A stretch of DNA of 64,000 nt from Acidilobaceae archaeon. GTDB lineage: Archaea > Thermoproteota > Thermoprotei_A > Sulfolobales > Acidilobaceae. The translations under genes were made by a program, and so were the position numbers. The notes beneath the pieces are model-generated. The model did not search any database and was not told the DNA's origin. It saw nothing but the letters and a program-made list of their open reading frames with translations. Shown here in pieces: positions 1 to 8,418 of the stretch (position 1 is its first letter; every line of letters begins with the position of its first letter). The DNA lies in assembly GCA_027080775.1 (NCBI GenBank), contig JALWPV010000011.1:124001-188000 (forward strand). Direction: 5' to 3'.

Positions 1-482
1 ACCAGTCCAGCAGTGTTGAAGGGGTCGGCGAATATCTTGTAGAGGGGTAGGTTGAAGGCCCCCGGCTCCGTCTTATCGGCCATGAAGACCACTATCGGCT
101 CGGCAGGCCTCTCGACGAACTCCATCTCAGCCACGCCGGGCCCGAGCCCCCTCACGTTACCACTGAAGGCGTCGCTGAGTAGGTCCTGGCCAGCGGCGTA
201 GAGGCCCAGCTCCTTGGCGACCTTCGTCGCCTCCTTGAATGCCTCCCAGGCAAGGCCGTGTATGTCGGGGCTGTCGACGCCCTTGTAGTGAGTCATTATC
301 AACTGGAGGTCATCGCCGACGTGTGTCACGTAGAAGTCCTTGATGACGCCCTTCTTCTTAGCCTCAGCTAGGACCCTCGAGGCCGCCAGTATCGTGTCTG
401 GGTGAACCTTGTGGTGGCCAGCCAGGCTCCCGATGTCAGCCTTTATGACGCTAACCGTAACCTTCTTCCTCTCCTCTGACAA
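1..482 (-). CDS. fbp: Fructose-1,6-bisphosphate aldolase/phosphatase (5' part; gene runs off the window)
   Basis: The first 160 codons match the archaeal bifunctional FBP aldolase/phosphatase (type V), the cytosolic gluconeogenic enzyme that condenses triose phosphates and removes the C1 phosphate. Seen directly: KADIGS (about 14-19), AGHH (21-24), HVGDD (54-58), an AAGQDLLSD stretch (96-104), and the GLGPG and MADKTEP stretches; acidic residues and His in these motifs bind Mg and substrate in the family. The C-terminal half, including the lysine loop, lies beyond base 1. I chose the TTG at 482 because GGAGGTG sits 9 bases upstream; an in-frame GTG at 491 overlaps that site. A TATA box lies near 531-541. 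Identification is firm. Confidence 0.93.
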   Translation of the reverse strand, partial: MSEERKKVTVSVIKADIGSLAGHHKVHPDTILAASRVLAEAKKKGVIKDFYVTHVGDDLQLIMTHYKGVDSPDIHGLAWEAFKEATKVAKELGLYAAGQDLLSDAFSGNVRGLGPGVAEMEFVERPAEPIVVFMADKTEPGAFNLPLYKIFADPFNTAGL

Positions 483-530
483 GGGGGTCACCACCTCCGC
501 TGTGCTCCCGGTGTGGTTGACGCTCACGCA

Positions 531-541
531 CTTATAATCAT
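531..541 (-). promoter_or_regulatory. TATA box for the FBP aldolase/phosphatase gene
   Basis: On the minus strand an ATTATAAGT stretch lies about 50 bases before the chosen TTG start. A transcript beginning about 25 bases downstream would carry a short leader containing the GGAGGTG ribosome-binding site. Pattern match only; no upstream BRE was scored. Confidence 0.5.
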
Positions 542-694
542 TGTTCCAGGGGAGAGCTGAAATAAGCCCGCTAGGGGGATCAACGCGTATGGTGGGCCGC
601 TGACGCCCCCCGGGCGCGGGGGAGTGTGAGGCTGGCCCCTCCCGGCCTTCACTAAAGAACCCCACTGCTCCTACCGGGTGGGGGCGGTGCAGCC

Positions 695-1801
695 TTGAGT
701 GGGAGCGGCTTCTCCGTTAGGATGATCACACTCCACGCTGGCCGCGTGAAGTGGTGGGAGAGGCTAGAGGAGGTCGAGGACGCGGCGTACGCGCTACTAG
801 AAGCCGTGGACACGGCCGCGGGGGAGGGGTACCCTAGACCCGACTCTGTCAGGCTCACCTTACCGCCCGCCCCCAGTCTTGGAGTTACCGCTGACCTAGC
901 GGATGAACTCGGAGAGAGCGCTGAGCAGGCCGGTGTGCTGGTTAATGCCGGCTACTACCCCAGCTCGATGGGTGATCTGGAGTCCCTTGTGAGGAGTACG
1001 GTCGTTGAGGGCGTCTACATCAGCCTTATCCTAGATAAGGCGTCCTGGGGGCAGGCCAACCGTATAGCCAGGGCGGCCAACCTCGTGGCCGAGGAGGACC
1101 CGGTCGCCGCCACTCGCTTTGGGGTTAACACGCTTGGCACGCCGGTCGAGACTCCCTTCTTCCCGCTGAGCGCCTCCACGGGGCGATCCCTGGTTAGTGT
1201 GGGCTTCACGTACCCCAGCTACCTCTTGTCGGCGTATCTAGAGGGGGGCCTCCCGGCTGTGGAGGATGCCATAGCCCGGGCGGGCTCCCTAGGCGAGGGA
1301 CTCGCTGAGCGGGTAGCGAGCCTCGTCGGCGCCGAAGCCTGGGGTGTGGACCTGAGCATAGCCCCCTGGATGGCCGACTCTAGCTTAGCGTTGGTCGAGG
1401 CCATCTCCGGCACAAGGCTGCCCGAGCCCGGCGTAGCGCTTGGGATATCACTTGCGAACAAGGCCATAGCCAGGGCCTCCGAGAGGTTGAGTAGGACGCT
1501 TGGCTTCAACGAGGTTCAGCTGCCCGTGGCTGAGGACGCTAAGCTAAAGGCCAGGGTAAGCGAGGGCGACACTAGAGCCAGGGATCTCGCCAGGCTCGCG
1601 GGAGCATGCCTGGCCGGGCTCGACATGGTTGTCGTACCATACGATGAGCAGGGAGTCGCTGGCCTTATCTTGGAGGTGGCCTCCTATGCCCTAACTAAGG
1701 GCAGGCCACTCGGGGTCAGGGTCATACCGCTAGAGGGCGTCGAGGCCGGCGATAAGGTCTCTCTAGGCAGGTTCGGGGAAACGCCCGTCATCGACATCTA
1801 G
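695..1801 (+). CDS. DUF711 (UPF0210) family protein
   Basis: The 368-residue product resembles the DUF711/UPF0210 family, whose members are distant relatives of PFL-like glycyl radical proteins but have no settled function. Seen directly: an N-terminal SVRMITLHAG segment, a glycine- and serine-rich GVNTLGTPVETPFFP region, a VDLSIAPWMADSS stretch, and a long C-terminal part that ends RFGETPVIDI. No signal peptide or membrane segment is visible. Start is TTG with GGGGCGGTG about 5 bases upstream. The next gene, a radical SAM protein, begins 13 bases after the stop, so the two are probably one transcript. Family assignment is fairly secure; function is not known. Confidence 0.75.
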   Translation: MSGSGFSVRMITLHAGRVKWWERLEEVEDAAYALLEAVDTAAGEGYPRPDSVRLTLPPAPSLGVTADLADELGESAEQAGVLVNAGYYPSSMGDLESLVRSTVVEGVYISLILDKASWGQANRIARAANLVAEEDPVAATRFGVNTLGTPVETPFFPLSASTGRSLVSVGFTYPSYLLSAYLEGGLPAVEDAIARAGSLGEGLAERVASLVGAEAWGVDLSIAPWMADSSLALVEAISGTRLPEPGVALGISLANKAIARASERLSRTLGFNEVQLPVAEDAKLKARVSEGDTRARDLARLAGACLAGLDMVVVPYDEQGVAGLILEVASYALTKGRPLGVRVIPLEGVEAGDKVSLGRFGETPVIDI

Positions 1802-1814
1802 GGCATGGGGGCCG

Positions 1815-2858
1815 GTGAATACAGGGATGAAGCCAGGAGCCCTAGGCTCGCCGGGTGTGGCGCTTCTATCCCGCGGTCCCCTAGCCCGCGGGTGTGAGCT
1901 ATGCTTCCCGGGGCTTAAGGCAGTCGTATTCGTGACCGGCCTCTGCGATGACGGTTGCTACTACTGCCCCGTCAACAGGGAGAGGCTGGGCAGGGACGTG
2001 CTTTACGTTAACGAGGAAAGGGTTTCCAGCGTGGAGGAGTTACTGGTCGAGGTCTACAGGCAGGGCGCCATGGGGGCCAGCATTACGGGTGGGGATCCTC
2101 TCATCCGCTTCGATTTGACACTACGGGTAATCAGGGCCCTCAAGGATAACTTCTCCGAGTCATTCCACATCCACCTCTACACTAGCGGGCGCTACGCCAC
2201 GAGGCAGGCCCTCATAGCACTCGATAGAGCCGGCCTCGACGAGATAAGGTTCCACCCCACGAGGCCGGGCTTCGAGGAGAGGATAGCCGACGCCGTCAAG
2301 TATACCAGCATGAGTGTGGGCCTCGAGATCCCTATAGCCCCCGGCCTCGAGAAGTGGGCGGTGAGGCTGATAGAGTATAGTGATAGAGTGGGAGCTGACT
2401 TCGTTAACCTCAATGAGATGGAGTTCGTGGAGCCAAACGCCGAGGCCCTACTACTAAGGGGCTACACGGAGGATCCCCGAAGGCCCCACACAGTGAAAGG
2501 CAGCCTGGAGGCCGCCCTGCGCGTTCTCGAGTGGGCGGGGCGTAACGCCTCTATACCTGTCCACTTCTGCCCCGCCGCCTATAAAGACTCGATACAGACA
2601 ATTAACAGGCTTAGGAGAACCGCGCGCCTCGACAGGGCCTGGTTCGAGGAAGCCAAGGGCCCGCTCCTAGTGTGGGGTGAGATACGGCTGGGGGAGGAGA
2701 GGGTCCTGGCGCCCCCGCGGCCCGGGCTCATAGCCGCCCTGGCCGAGGAGGTAAGGGGCGAGGCCTACATACTGGAGGGCTACCCAACTAGGAATAGGAG
2801 GCCCGTAACGCTGGTCGAGAGGGTGTACCCACCGGGAGGGGGAGGCTCGACTCTCTAG
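1815..2858 (+). CDS. Radical SAM protein, COG2108-like
   Basis: A 347-residue radical SAM protein related to the pyruvate formate-lyase activating enzyme group (COG2108). The cluster motif CDDGCYYC (C44, C48, C51; C-x3-C-x2-C) should bind the [4Fe-4S] centre that cleaves S-adenosylmethionine. A GGDPL element near residue 93 resembles the SAM-binding GGE motif. An extra CxxC (C27, C30) precedes it. The start is GTG at 1815, but ATG at 1827 (residue 5) is equally possible. It follows the DUF711 gene by 13 bases, and its 3' end overlaps the convergent cdvB by 4 bases. Substrate is unknown. Confidence 0.8.
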   Translation: MNTGMKPGALGSPGVALLSRGPLARGCELCFPGLKAVVFVTGLCDDGCYYCPVNRERLGRDVLYVNEERVSSVEELLVEVYRQGAMGASITGGDPLIRFDLTLRVIRALKDNFSESFHIHLYTSGRYATRQALIALDRAGLDEIRFHPTRPGFEERIADAVKYTSMSVGLEIPIAPGLEKWAVRLIEYSDRVGADFVNLNEMEFVEPNAEALLLRGYTEDPRRPHTVKGSLEAALRVLEWAGRNASIPVHFCPAAYKDSIQTINRLRRTARLDRAWFEEAKGPLLVWGEIRLGEERVLAPPRPGLIAALAEEVRGEAYILEGYPTRNRRPVTLVERVYPPGGGGSTL

Positions 2859-3781
2859 GCTAGAGCCTCCCCCTGGGGTCTTCTGGGGGCTAGCTTTACT
2901 AGGCCCCTCTTCTCGAGGTGCCTTAGAGCCGCCCGGACGAGGGACGGGCTTAGCCCTAGCTCTTGCGCCGCCTTCTTGACGTTTAGCCTCCCCCCGTTAG
3001 CCTTTATGTACTCTATTAGTCTGGCGGCAGCCTCCTCTATGTCGACCTCCACCTCGCTGGCCTCCCGAGGCTCCTCGGGTAATAGCTTGCTTACATCCTC
3101 GCTGGCCTCCCTCACGGCCTGCCTCAGCACATTCTTGGCCTCCGGGACCAGGTCTAGTATCCCCTTGGTGTCGAGGCCCTGCACCTGTAGGCCTGGCATT
3201 GAGTATAGCCTCTCTATCTCCTCGCGTATCGACGCTATCTGCACCGCCAGCTCGGGGCTCACGTTGGACAGGTAGGGGCTCACACTCCTGAGCACTGCCA
3301 CCACGGGGCCTAGGGCCTTCACGGCCTCCTCAGTAGTCTTCGCGGTCCTTATCCTGGTCACTGCGAGCTTCAGCAGCTTGGACACGAGGCTGAGTGCCTT
3401 GACTATGTTCTTCTTTAGCGCCACCTCGGCGGCGAGCAGCTCAGCGGTCTCACGGTCCCCCTCCTTGACTGATCTGACTATAGCGTCGTATGTCTCCTTG
3501 ATCTCCATTGCAACCATTTCCTTTACCTGCTCTATCTCCATCCTCTTATACTCTAGGTTAGCCATAACGCTATCATAGTCTGCATAATCATCAGTTACTC
3601 CTAGCCCGACACCACTGGTCACATCAGACGCCGCCCTAGCATCCCATACTGGCTGCGAGGCATCCCTCCCTAGGATCCTCCTGATTATGCCTACCACCAC
3701 CCCTAGAGCACCCCGTTTACCTCCTACTCCGAGAGTACTATCTGGGGCCTCTAGGGTATGGGAGGGCTCGCGGAGTAACAC
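2855..3781 (-). CDS. cdvB: CdvB, ESCRT-III-like cell division protein
   Basis: A 308-residue crenarchaeal ESCRT-III homologue, expected to polymerise at mid-cell membrane during division. Domain order: a basic N-terminal segment with a possible amphipathic stretch (about 27-40), a charged helical ESCRT-III core (about 70-200), a proline-containing KLLPEEP stretch at 232-238 that looks like the MIM2 motif bound by the MIT domain of CdvC, and a C-terminal winged helix (about 248-300), the part that binds CdvA in Sulfolobus. The winged helix distinguishes it from shorter CdvB paralogues. The start (GTG) is uncertain because the first 60 residues are weakly structured. cdvC is about 35 kb away, and no cdvA was found in the window. 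Confidence 0.8.
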   Translation of the reverse strand: MLLREPSHTLEAPDSTLGVGGKRGALGVVVGIIRRILGRDASQPVWDARAASDVTSGVGLGVTDDYADYDSVMANLEYKRMEIEQVKEMVAMEIKETYDAIVRSVKEGDRETAELLAAEVALKKNIVKALSLVSKLLKLAVTRIRTAKTTEEAVKALGPVVAVLRSVSPYLSNVSPELAVQIASIREEIERLYSMPGLQVQGLDTKGILDLVPEAKNVLRQAVREASEDVSKLLPEEPREASEVEVDIEEAAARLIEYIKANGGRLNVKKAAQELGLSPSLVRAALRHLEKRGLVKLAPRRPQGEALA

Positions 3782-3843
3782 GAGAGGCCTACGCCCGTGA
3801 CACCGCCGGGGGCCACGGGCCCGTTGTGTTTTTGGAGGTGGCG

Positions 3844-4485
3844 CTAGGGGTAGATTCTCTTGCCGAGGGCTTTGTAGCTGTTATCATAGATCTCCCTTAC
3901 GCGCATGACGACCGCAGGGTACCAGGGGTGGCTCCTATGGCCCTCGGGTACGGCGTGCATGAGGTCATGAACCCTGTTGACGTACTCGTATATCTCGCCG
4001 CCGTCATAGATCTCCACGTCGACCCGCAGCTCATAGGCGCCCCTGTCAGGCGGTAGGAGTATGCCTAGCGAGGCCTCCCTCGTCGCCTTGAGGTTCACCC
4101 ATGTATGTCCCTTACTCATTATGTGTGACGCTAGTGTGAGTGGATCCACCTTCTCTATATTATAGACGTATTCTAGGAGGAACTCGGTCGCAGCCCCCAG
4201 GGCCTCGCGTCCCCGGCCCCAGTACTTGCTCTCCAGCGCCCTGAGCTCCTCTAGGGCCTCGCCGAGGTATTGGGGCCTAACCATGAATGTCACCATGAAG
4301 GGCGCCACGTTGGGGCCCGCGGGCCCGCATGTGGCTAGCATCGGCGATAGGAGGGTGGCAGCCTCGATTAGTTCGCACCCGACTTCATCGAAACTTTTGG
4401 CCCTGGCGAGCTTCTCAACAAGCCTCCTCCGAGCGTAGAAGAATTCATCCAAGAACCTCTGGAAGGCCTCCCCACCAGCCTCCAA
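3844..4485 (-). CDS. Conserved hypothetical protein (upstream of cdvB)
   Basis: A 213-residue soluble, mostly helical protein that I do not recognise. The C-terminal half has mixed strands and helices with HDLMHAVPEGHRSHPW near residues 173-188, a cluster of histidines that might bind metal but matches no motif I know. It contains no signal peptide or membrane segment. The gene lies 62 bases upstream of cdvB on the same strand, so co-transcription is possible. Base composition and codon use look like the neighbours. Confidence 0.65.
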   Translation of the reverse strand: MEAGGEAFQRFLDEFFYARRRLVEKLARAKSFDEVGCELIEAATLLSPMLATCGPAGPNVAPFMVTFMVRPQYLGEALEELRALESKYWGRGREALGAATEFLLEYVYNIEKVDPLTLASHIMSKGHTWVNLKATREASLGILLPPDRGAYELRVDVEIYDGGEIYEYVNRVHDLMHAVPEGHRSHPWYPAVVMRVREIYDNSYKALGKRIYP

Positions 4486-4559
4486 GCCCCACCACCCCCA
4501 CTGGCACTCGGCCGCCAGGCTAATAGCCTCGCATCCCCATGCCCTCGTGGAGAGTGGCG

Positions 4560-4931
4560 ATGACGCTTGAAGGAGTAGAGCGCGGAAGGAAGGCCCTACT
4601 AGGGAGGAGGCTGGGGGCTAGGCTTGTCGGCGGCCTGCTGGGTGCCATAGGCTACGTGCTGAGCCCGCTTAGCTGGTGGAACGATCCAGTCGTGAATATA
4701 CCCATGGCGCTCCTCTTCGCAGCCCTTCTCCACAGGTACGCTGGCGTGAGGCCGGACATAGGCTTCGCCGTGGGGTACTGGGCCACCAACACCGCCGGGA
4801 TCATCCTGTTATTCCTAGGCGGCAACCTCTCGCTTAGGGGGCGCCTGGGGAGGCGTGGCCTCGCCGTCAGCCTAGCGGCCTCTACGGCATACACCATAGC
4901 GGCCGTACTCGTCTACAGGCTCCTCGGCTGA
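4560..4931 (+). CDS. Small integral membrane protein
   Basis: A hydrophobic protein of 123 residues with about four predicted membrane segments (roughly residues 22-38, 46-62, 69-88 and 101-122), separated by short basic loops such as RGRLGRRG. No family was recognised. I chose the ATG at 4560, preceded by GGAGAG, over an in-frame ATG at 4539 that has no ribosome-binding site. Its 3' end overlaps the convergent dUTPase gene by 19 bases. Confidence 0.6.
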   Translation: MTLEGVERGRKALLGRRLGARLVGGLLGAIGYVLSPLSWWNDPVVNIPMALLFAALLHRYAGVRPDIGFAVGYWATNTAGIILLFLGGNLSLRGRLGRRGLAVSLAASTAYTIAAVLVYRLLG

Positions 4932-5419
4932 GCGGCTCTCGTGACGCCCTCCCCCAGGTAGGCTCCCCTATAGAGGCTCGCTGGCGCCTCCTCGAGTCTC
5001 GCTATGACGAGTTGGGCTATGCGGGCCCCCAACTCGATCTCTATTCCCTGCGTATTATACACCGCCAGTAGGGCTGCGCCCCGCCCCCTGTAGCCGGGAT
5101 CCCACACGGCGCATGAGAGCTGGGCGCCCATTCTGAGTAGGCTGCTGCGGGGGAAGCACAGCCCCACGGCCCAGCTCGGCACTCGCACCTCCTCCCTGAA
5201 GCGTACCCTGTAGGCTCCAGGCCCGAGCCTGCACAGGCCCGAGGGGCACTTCAGCCTCACACCCCGAGGCACGCGGCGCTCCGCCCTGCCAAGGAGGCCG
5301 GGCTCTCCGAACTCCTCCACGTAGTCGAGTGTTAGATCCACGCCAGCCGGCTGCTCGGAGGATGGGTCTAGGACGCCGACTATCCCGTCAGCCACTATCT
5401 TGCGGCCGCTAAGGAACAC
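4913..5419 (-). CDS. dut: dUTPase of the dCTP deaminase/dUTPase superfamily
   Basis: A 168-residue trimeric-type nucleotide hydrolase, expected to convert dUTP to dUMP and keep uracil out of DNA. Seen directly: QPAGVDL near 23-29, PRSSLLRMG at 90-98, WDPGYRG at 106-112, GARIAQLVI at 131-139, and a C-terminal YRGAYLGEG. These match the archaeal dUTPase/dCTP deaminase fold. The position that holds the catalytic glutamate of dCTP deaminases, a few residues after the GYRG turn, appears to be hydrophobic, which favours pure dUTPase activity. This last point is an alignment by eye. Confidence 0.8.
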   Translation of the reverse strand: MFLSGRKIVADGIVGVLDPSSEQPAGVDLTLDYVEEFGEPGLLGRAERRVPRGVRLKCPSGLCRLGPGAYRVRFREEVRVPSWAVGLCFPRSSLLRMGAQLSCAVWDPGYRGRGAALLAVYNTQGIEIELGARIAQLVIARLEEAPASLYRGAYLGEGVTRAAQPRSL

Positions 5420-5433
5420 CGAGACCCCTAGGG

Positions 5434-6375
5434 CTAGAGTGTTAGCAGTAGCTTGAGGCCGTCCCAGGCGAGTATTACGTTGGGGAAGACCCTGGAGGCC
5501 TCCCTCTCTATCCTCCGTGCCTCGTAGCCCTCGTACCTGGCACTAACATGCGTCAACACCAGGAGGCTGACGCCAGCCTCCCTGGCCGCCATGGCCGCTT
5601 GGACCCCCGTGCTGTGGCCCCTCTCGCGGGCCTCCTCTGCCAGGTCTTCCGCGAAGGTCGAGTCGTGTATCAGGAGCCTCGCCCCCCTGGCTAGCTCCGC
5701 CACGCTGGCGCAGGGGTACGATGTGTCCCCCGTGTATACTATGGATGCCCCCCTCGCCTCATCCCTGGCTATATCAGACAGCCTGACTACCCTACCATCG
5801 GGGAGGCGGGCCATCCCCCTCTCGAGGACCTCCCCCACTAGGCGGAGGTTTGAGCCGAGGATAGCCTTAACGGCCTCCGGGTCGAGCCTCGGCCTCAGGC
5901 TCCACTCGATCCTATAGGCATAGCTCTCAACGCTGTGGCAAGCGGGGGCCCACGAGAGGGTTACCCTATCACCGCCCCTCTCCCAGAGAGGGTATCCCCC
6001 CCTACCCTCGACTTGAACCCCGACTATTTCGAAGCTGAAATCGTACCTCTCAACCTCTAGCAGATCCCTAAGGAAGCGCATGACGCTTCTGGGCCCGAAG
6101 ACTATGAGTGACTTCGAGCGCTCATACATGTACATTGACTGGAGCAGCCCCGGGAGACCATTGATGTGGTCCCCGTGGGCATGCGTTATGGCTATAACGT
6201 CTATCCTAGTCACCGCCACACCCATCCTCGCCAGCGCGAGCTGCACGCCCTCACCGGCATCCAGGAGTATATTCAATCCATTCCAGTCCCTCACCAGCAC
6301 GGAGGGCAGGCCTCTGGCATGCGTAGGCACGCCGCCTGAGGTGCCGAGGAAGACTACCTCGACGCTCCTAGCCAA
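5434..6375 (-). CDS. rnz: Ribonuclease Z (tRNA 3' endonuclease)
   Basis: A metallo-beta-lactamase-fold nuclease that trims 3' trailers from pre-tRNA. The zinc motif THAHGDH lies near residues 64-70, preceded by FLGTSGG near the N terminus and DAGEG near 39-43; further ligand-bearing segments (PACHSVES, YTGDTS and LTHVSARY) follow in the expected order. Length (about 313) is normal. The TTG at 6375 is chosen because GGAGGTG precedes it by 6 bases; a GTG at 6384 falls inside that site. It lies 12 bases after trmG10 in a likely prs-trmG10-rnz operon. tRNA genes in this window already encode CCA. Confidence 0.9.
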   Translation of the reverse strand: MARSVEVVFLGTSGGVPTHARGLPSVLVRDWNGLNILLDAGEGVQLALARMGVAVTRIDVIAITHAHGDHINGLPGLLQSMYMYERSKSLIVFGPRSVMRFLRDLLEVERYDFSFEIVGVQVEGRGGYPLWERGGDRVTLSWAPACHSVESYAYRIEWSLRPRLDPEAVKAILGSNLRLVGEVLERGMARLPDGRVVRLSDIARDEARGASIVYTGDTSYPCASVAELARGARLLIHDSTFAEDLAEEARERGHSTGVQAAMAAREAGVSLLVLTHVSARYEGYEARRIEREASRVFPNVILAWDGLKLLLTL

Positions 6376-6387
6376 GCCGTCCACCTC

Positions 6388-7440
6388 CTAAGGCGCTCTC
6401 ACCACTATTATCTCTCTAACGAGACTGCCGTGCACGTACATGTAGTGTCTCTCAACAACGTAGTATCCCAGGGAGGAGGCTATCTCGTGGGGCCTCTCCG
6501 CCTCGGGGGCAGCGAAGACGAGATAGGACCCCCTCCTAAGCAACGACAGGGCTGCCTCGAGGAAGCCTTTATAGAGGATCCTCCGCGTACGCCCCCCCAA
6601 TGTAGTGCTCCTCCCGTATGGCGGGTCAGTCGCCACAGCATCGATGCCTCCCCCCACCGGAGGGCTGAGAGCATCTCCAATATAGGAGATGCTGAGAGGC
6701 CCCTGGGAGTAGTGCTTGAGGTTCCTGCGGGATCCGTATGCCATCTCGAAGCTTATGTCGCCGCAGAGACACCTCCCAGCCCCTAGTAGGCAGGCCTCAA
6801 GAGCTATGCCGCCGGTCCCGCAGAAGGGGTCCCAGAAAACGCCGCCTGGCCGGAGCCTCGCCAGGTTTACGAGGGCCCTGGATAGCCTCTGGTCCAGGGG
6901 GCCTGGCTTGAAGAACGGCCTCCTAGCGGGTGAGCGCTCCGCGAAGCCCCTAGTGTCGAGGACCGCCAGCCTGAGGCCTACAGCTATCACGCCCTCAGCG
7001 TAGAGCACTTCTAACACCGTTCGAGACCTCGGCGTCGCACCAACACCACCCTCCTCAAGGAGGGAGGCCAGGAGCCGTGTCACCCTCGCGGTACTAGCCT
7101 CGCGCCAGAGACCAAGGAGTCTGTGGACCTCGACTCTTAGGGGTCCCCCGACGCCATGGCTCGCTAGAGCCTCTAGTATACGGTTAGCCTCCCCTTCCAG
7201 ATGCTCTTCATCAGAGAATAATCCGAGCAGGAGGCCTCCACTCTTGACGAGCCCCGCCCTCCGGATGACGCCGTCAACAACGACACGAGCCGCGCCTCGC
7301 TTGCACTCGACAAGTGCTAGAGGCCTGTAGTAGGCTGTGACCACACTATCTGGCACTGTGGACTCGAGTATAGCTCTAAGCTCTGATAGAGGTAGAGTGG
7401 GATGCTCGCCTGAGAGCCTAAAGTAGCACCGGACCCCCAA
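6388..7440 (-). CDS. trmG10: tRNA (guanine10-N2)-methyltransferase, Trm11/TrmG10 family
   Basis: A 350-residue protein with an N-terminal THUMP-like RNA-binding region (about 1-150) and a C-terminal Rossmann methyltransferase domain. The SAM-binding motif DPFCGTGG is at 204-211, and the catalytic DPPYG motif of N-methyltransferases at 272-276. This arrangement fits archaeal Trm-G10, which forms m2G and m2-2G at position 10 of tRNA. It sits 5 bases after the PRPP synthetase gene and 12 bases before rnz, all on the minus strand. Start is TTG with GGTAGGGG upstream. Confidence 0.85.
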   Translation of the reverse strand: MGVRCYFRLSGEHPTLPLSELRAILESTVPDSVVTAYYRPLALVECKRGAARVVVDGVIRRAGLVKSGGLLLGLFSDEEHLEGEANRILEALASHGVGGPLRVEVHRLLGLWREASTARVTRLLASLLEEGGVGATPRSRTVLEVLYAEGVIAVGLRLAVLDTRGFAERSPARRPFFKPGPLDQRLSRALVNLARLRPGGVFWDPFCGTGGIALEACLLGAGRCLCGDISFEMAYGSRRNLKHYSQGPLSISYIGDALSPPVGGGIDAVATDPPYGRSTTLGGRTRRILYKGFLEAALSLLRRGSYLVFAAPEAERPHEIASSLGYYVVERHYMYVHGSLVREIIVVRAP

Positions 7441-7445
7441 GGCCC

Positions 7446-8342
7446 CTACCTGTTCCCCCTAACTGCTTCCGCCACCGCGGGGGCGGCATCTATTATTATT
7501 GGGGAGCCTGACTGAGGCCTAACAGTGTTAGCAGCATAGACCCGCCTGACGCCAGCCGCCACTATCTTACTCCAAGCGTCTCCCACGAGGAGGGCATGCG
7601 CGGCTACCACGTCGACCCTCCGCGCGCCAGCGGCGCGTAGCATGCTGGCCGATTTGGCTATGGTGCCTCCAGTGCTTATAATATCATCAACTATAATTAC
7701 ATTCCTGCCCTCAACGTTCACCTCCTTGGGTTTGTATGAGACCTCTCCAGTAACCCTATCGCGGGTCTTGACTAAGTAATCGAATTCCACCCCCAGAGCC
7801 TTAGCGAGCCTCTCCGCCCTCCCATACGCTCCCAGGTCGGGGGCTATGATTACCGTGTCAGCATCAACCTCTAAGAACCTTGCCATGTACTCGTAGGGGG
7901 ATACATTCACGGCCTCGCCGTCGAAGTACTTGAGCGGCTCGGCCTTATGGATCTCGACTACGTAGAGCCTCCGCGCGCCGGCTCCTCGGAGGATCCTTAG
8001 CAGGGCCCTAATGCTGACTGCCTCGCCATCGAGGAACTCCCTGTCCTGGCGGGCGTATGCCATGTATGGAATTATGAGGGTCACATCGTGGACCCCCCTC
8101 TCCCTTAGCGCGTCAAGCTCTAGGACGAGTTCCACTACACTCTTATCCTGGGGATGATCCAGGCTTTTCACGAGGCAGACGGATTCGAAGGAGCCAACCT
8201 CCCTCGGGAGCCTCACGTATGACTCGCCGTCCGGGAAGACCTTAGTGTAGACCGTTGAGAACGGTGCGCTAAGCGCTCTGGCCAGCGAGAAAGCGAAGTT
8301 ATCCGATACCCAGCCGCCGCCACCGAGCACGAGGCATTGCAA
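7446..8342 (-). CDS. prs: Ribose-phosphate pyrophosphokinase (PRPP synthetase)
   Basis: A 298-residue enzyme that makes 5-phosphoribosyl-1-pyrophosphate from ribose 5-phosphate and ATP for nucleotide and amino-acid synthesis. Seen directly: the FPDGE motif (36-40), the ATP-binding YARQDR (96-101), VVEIHK near 127-132, and the PRPP-binding loop VDDIISTGGT near 217-226. Length is usual for archaeal Prs. The TTG start follows a purine-rich site (GGGTGCGGTAGGG). It is first of a probable prs-trmG10-rnz transcript. Confidence 0.93.
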   Translation of the reverse strand: MQCLVLGGGGWVSDNFAFSLARALSAPFSTVYTKVFPDGESYVRLPREVGSFESVCLVKSLDHPQDKSVVELVLELDALRERGVHDVTLIIPYMAYARQDREFLDGEAVSIRALLRILRGAGARRLYVVEIHKAEPLKYFDGEAVNVSPYEYMARFLEVDADTVIIAPDLGAYGRAERLAKALGVEFDYLVKTRDRVTGEVSYKPKEVNVEGRNVIIVDDIISTGGTIAKSASMLRAAGARRVDVVAAHALLVGDAWSKIVAAGVRRVYAANTVRPQSGSPIIIDAAPAVAEAVRGNR

Positions 8343-8418
8343 TCCCTACCGCACCCCTGAAGCGCCTGCAACCCCCATCTTTTTAGGCTGGACTCCAGAG
8401 GCACGCGCATGAAGAGCT

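Noticed and set aside
6080-6391. Plus-strand frame across the rnz gene
   Set aside because: Shadow frame: the minus strand carries the HAHGDH motif and other RNase Z features.
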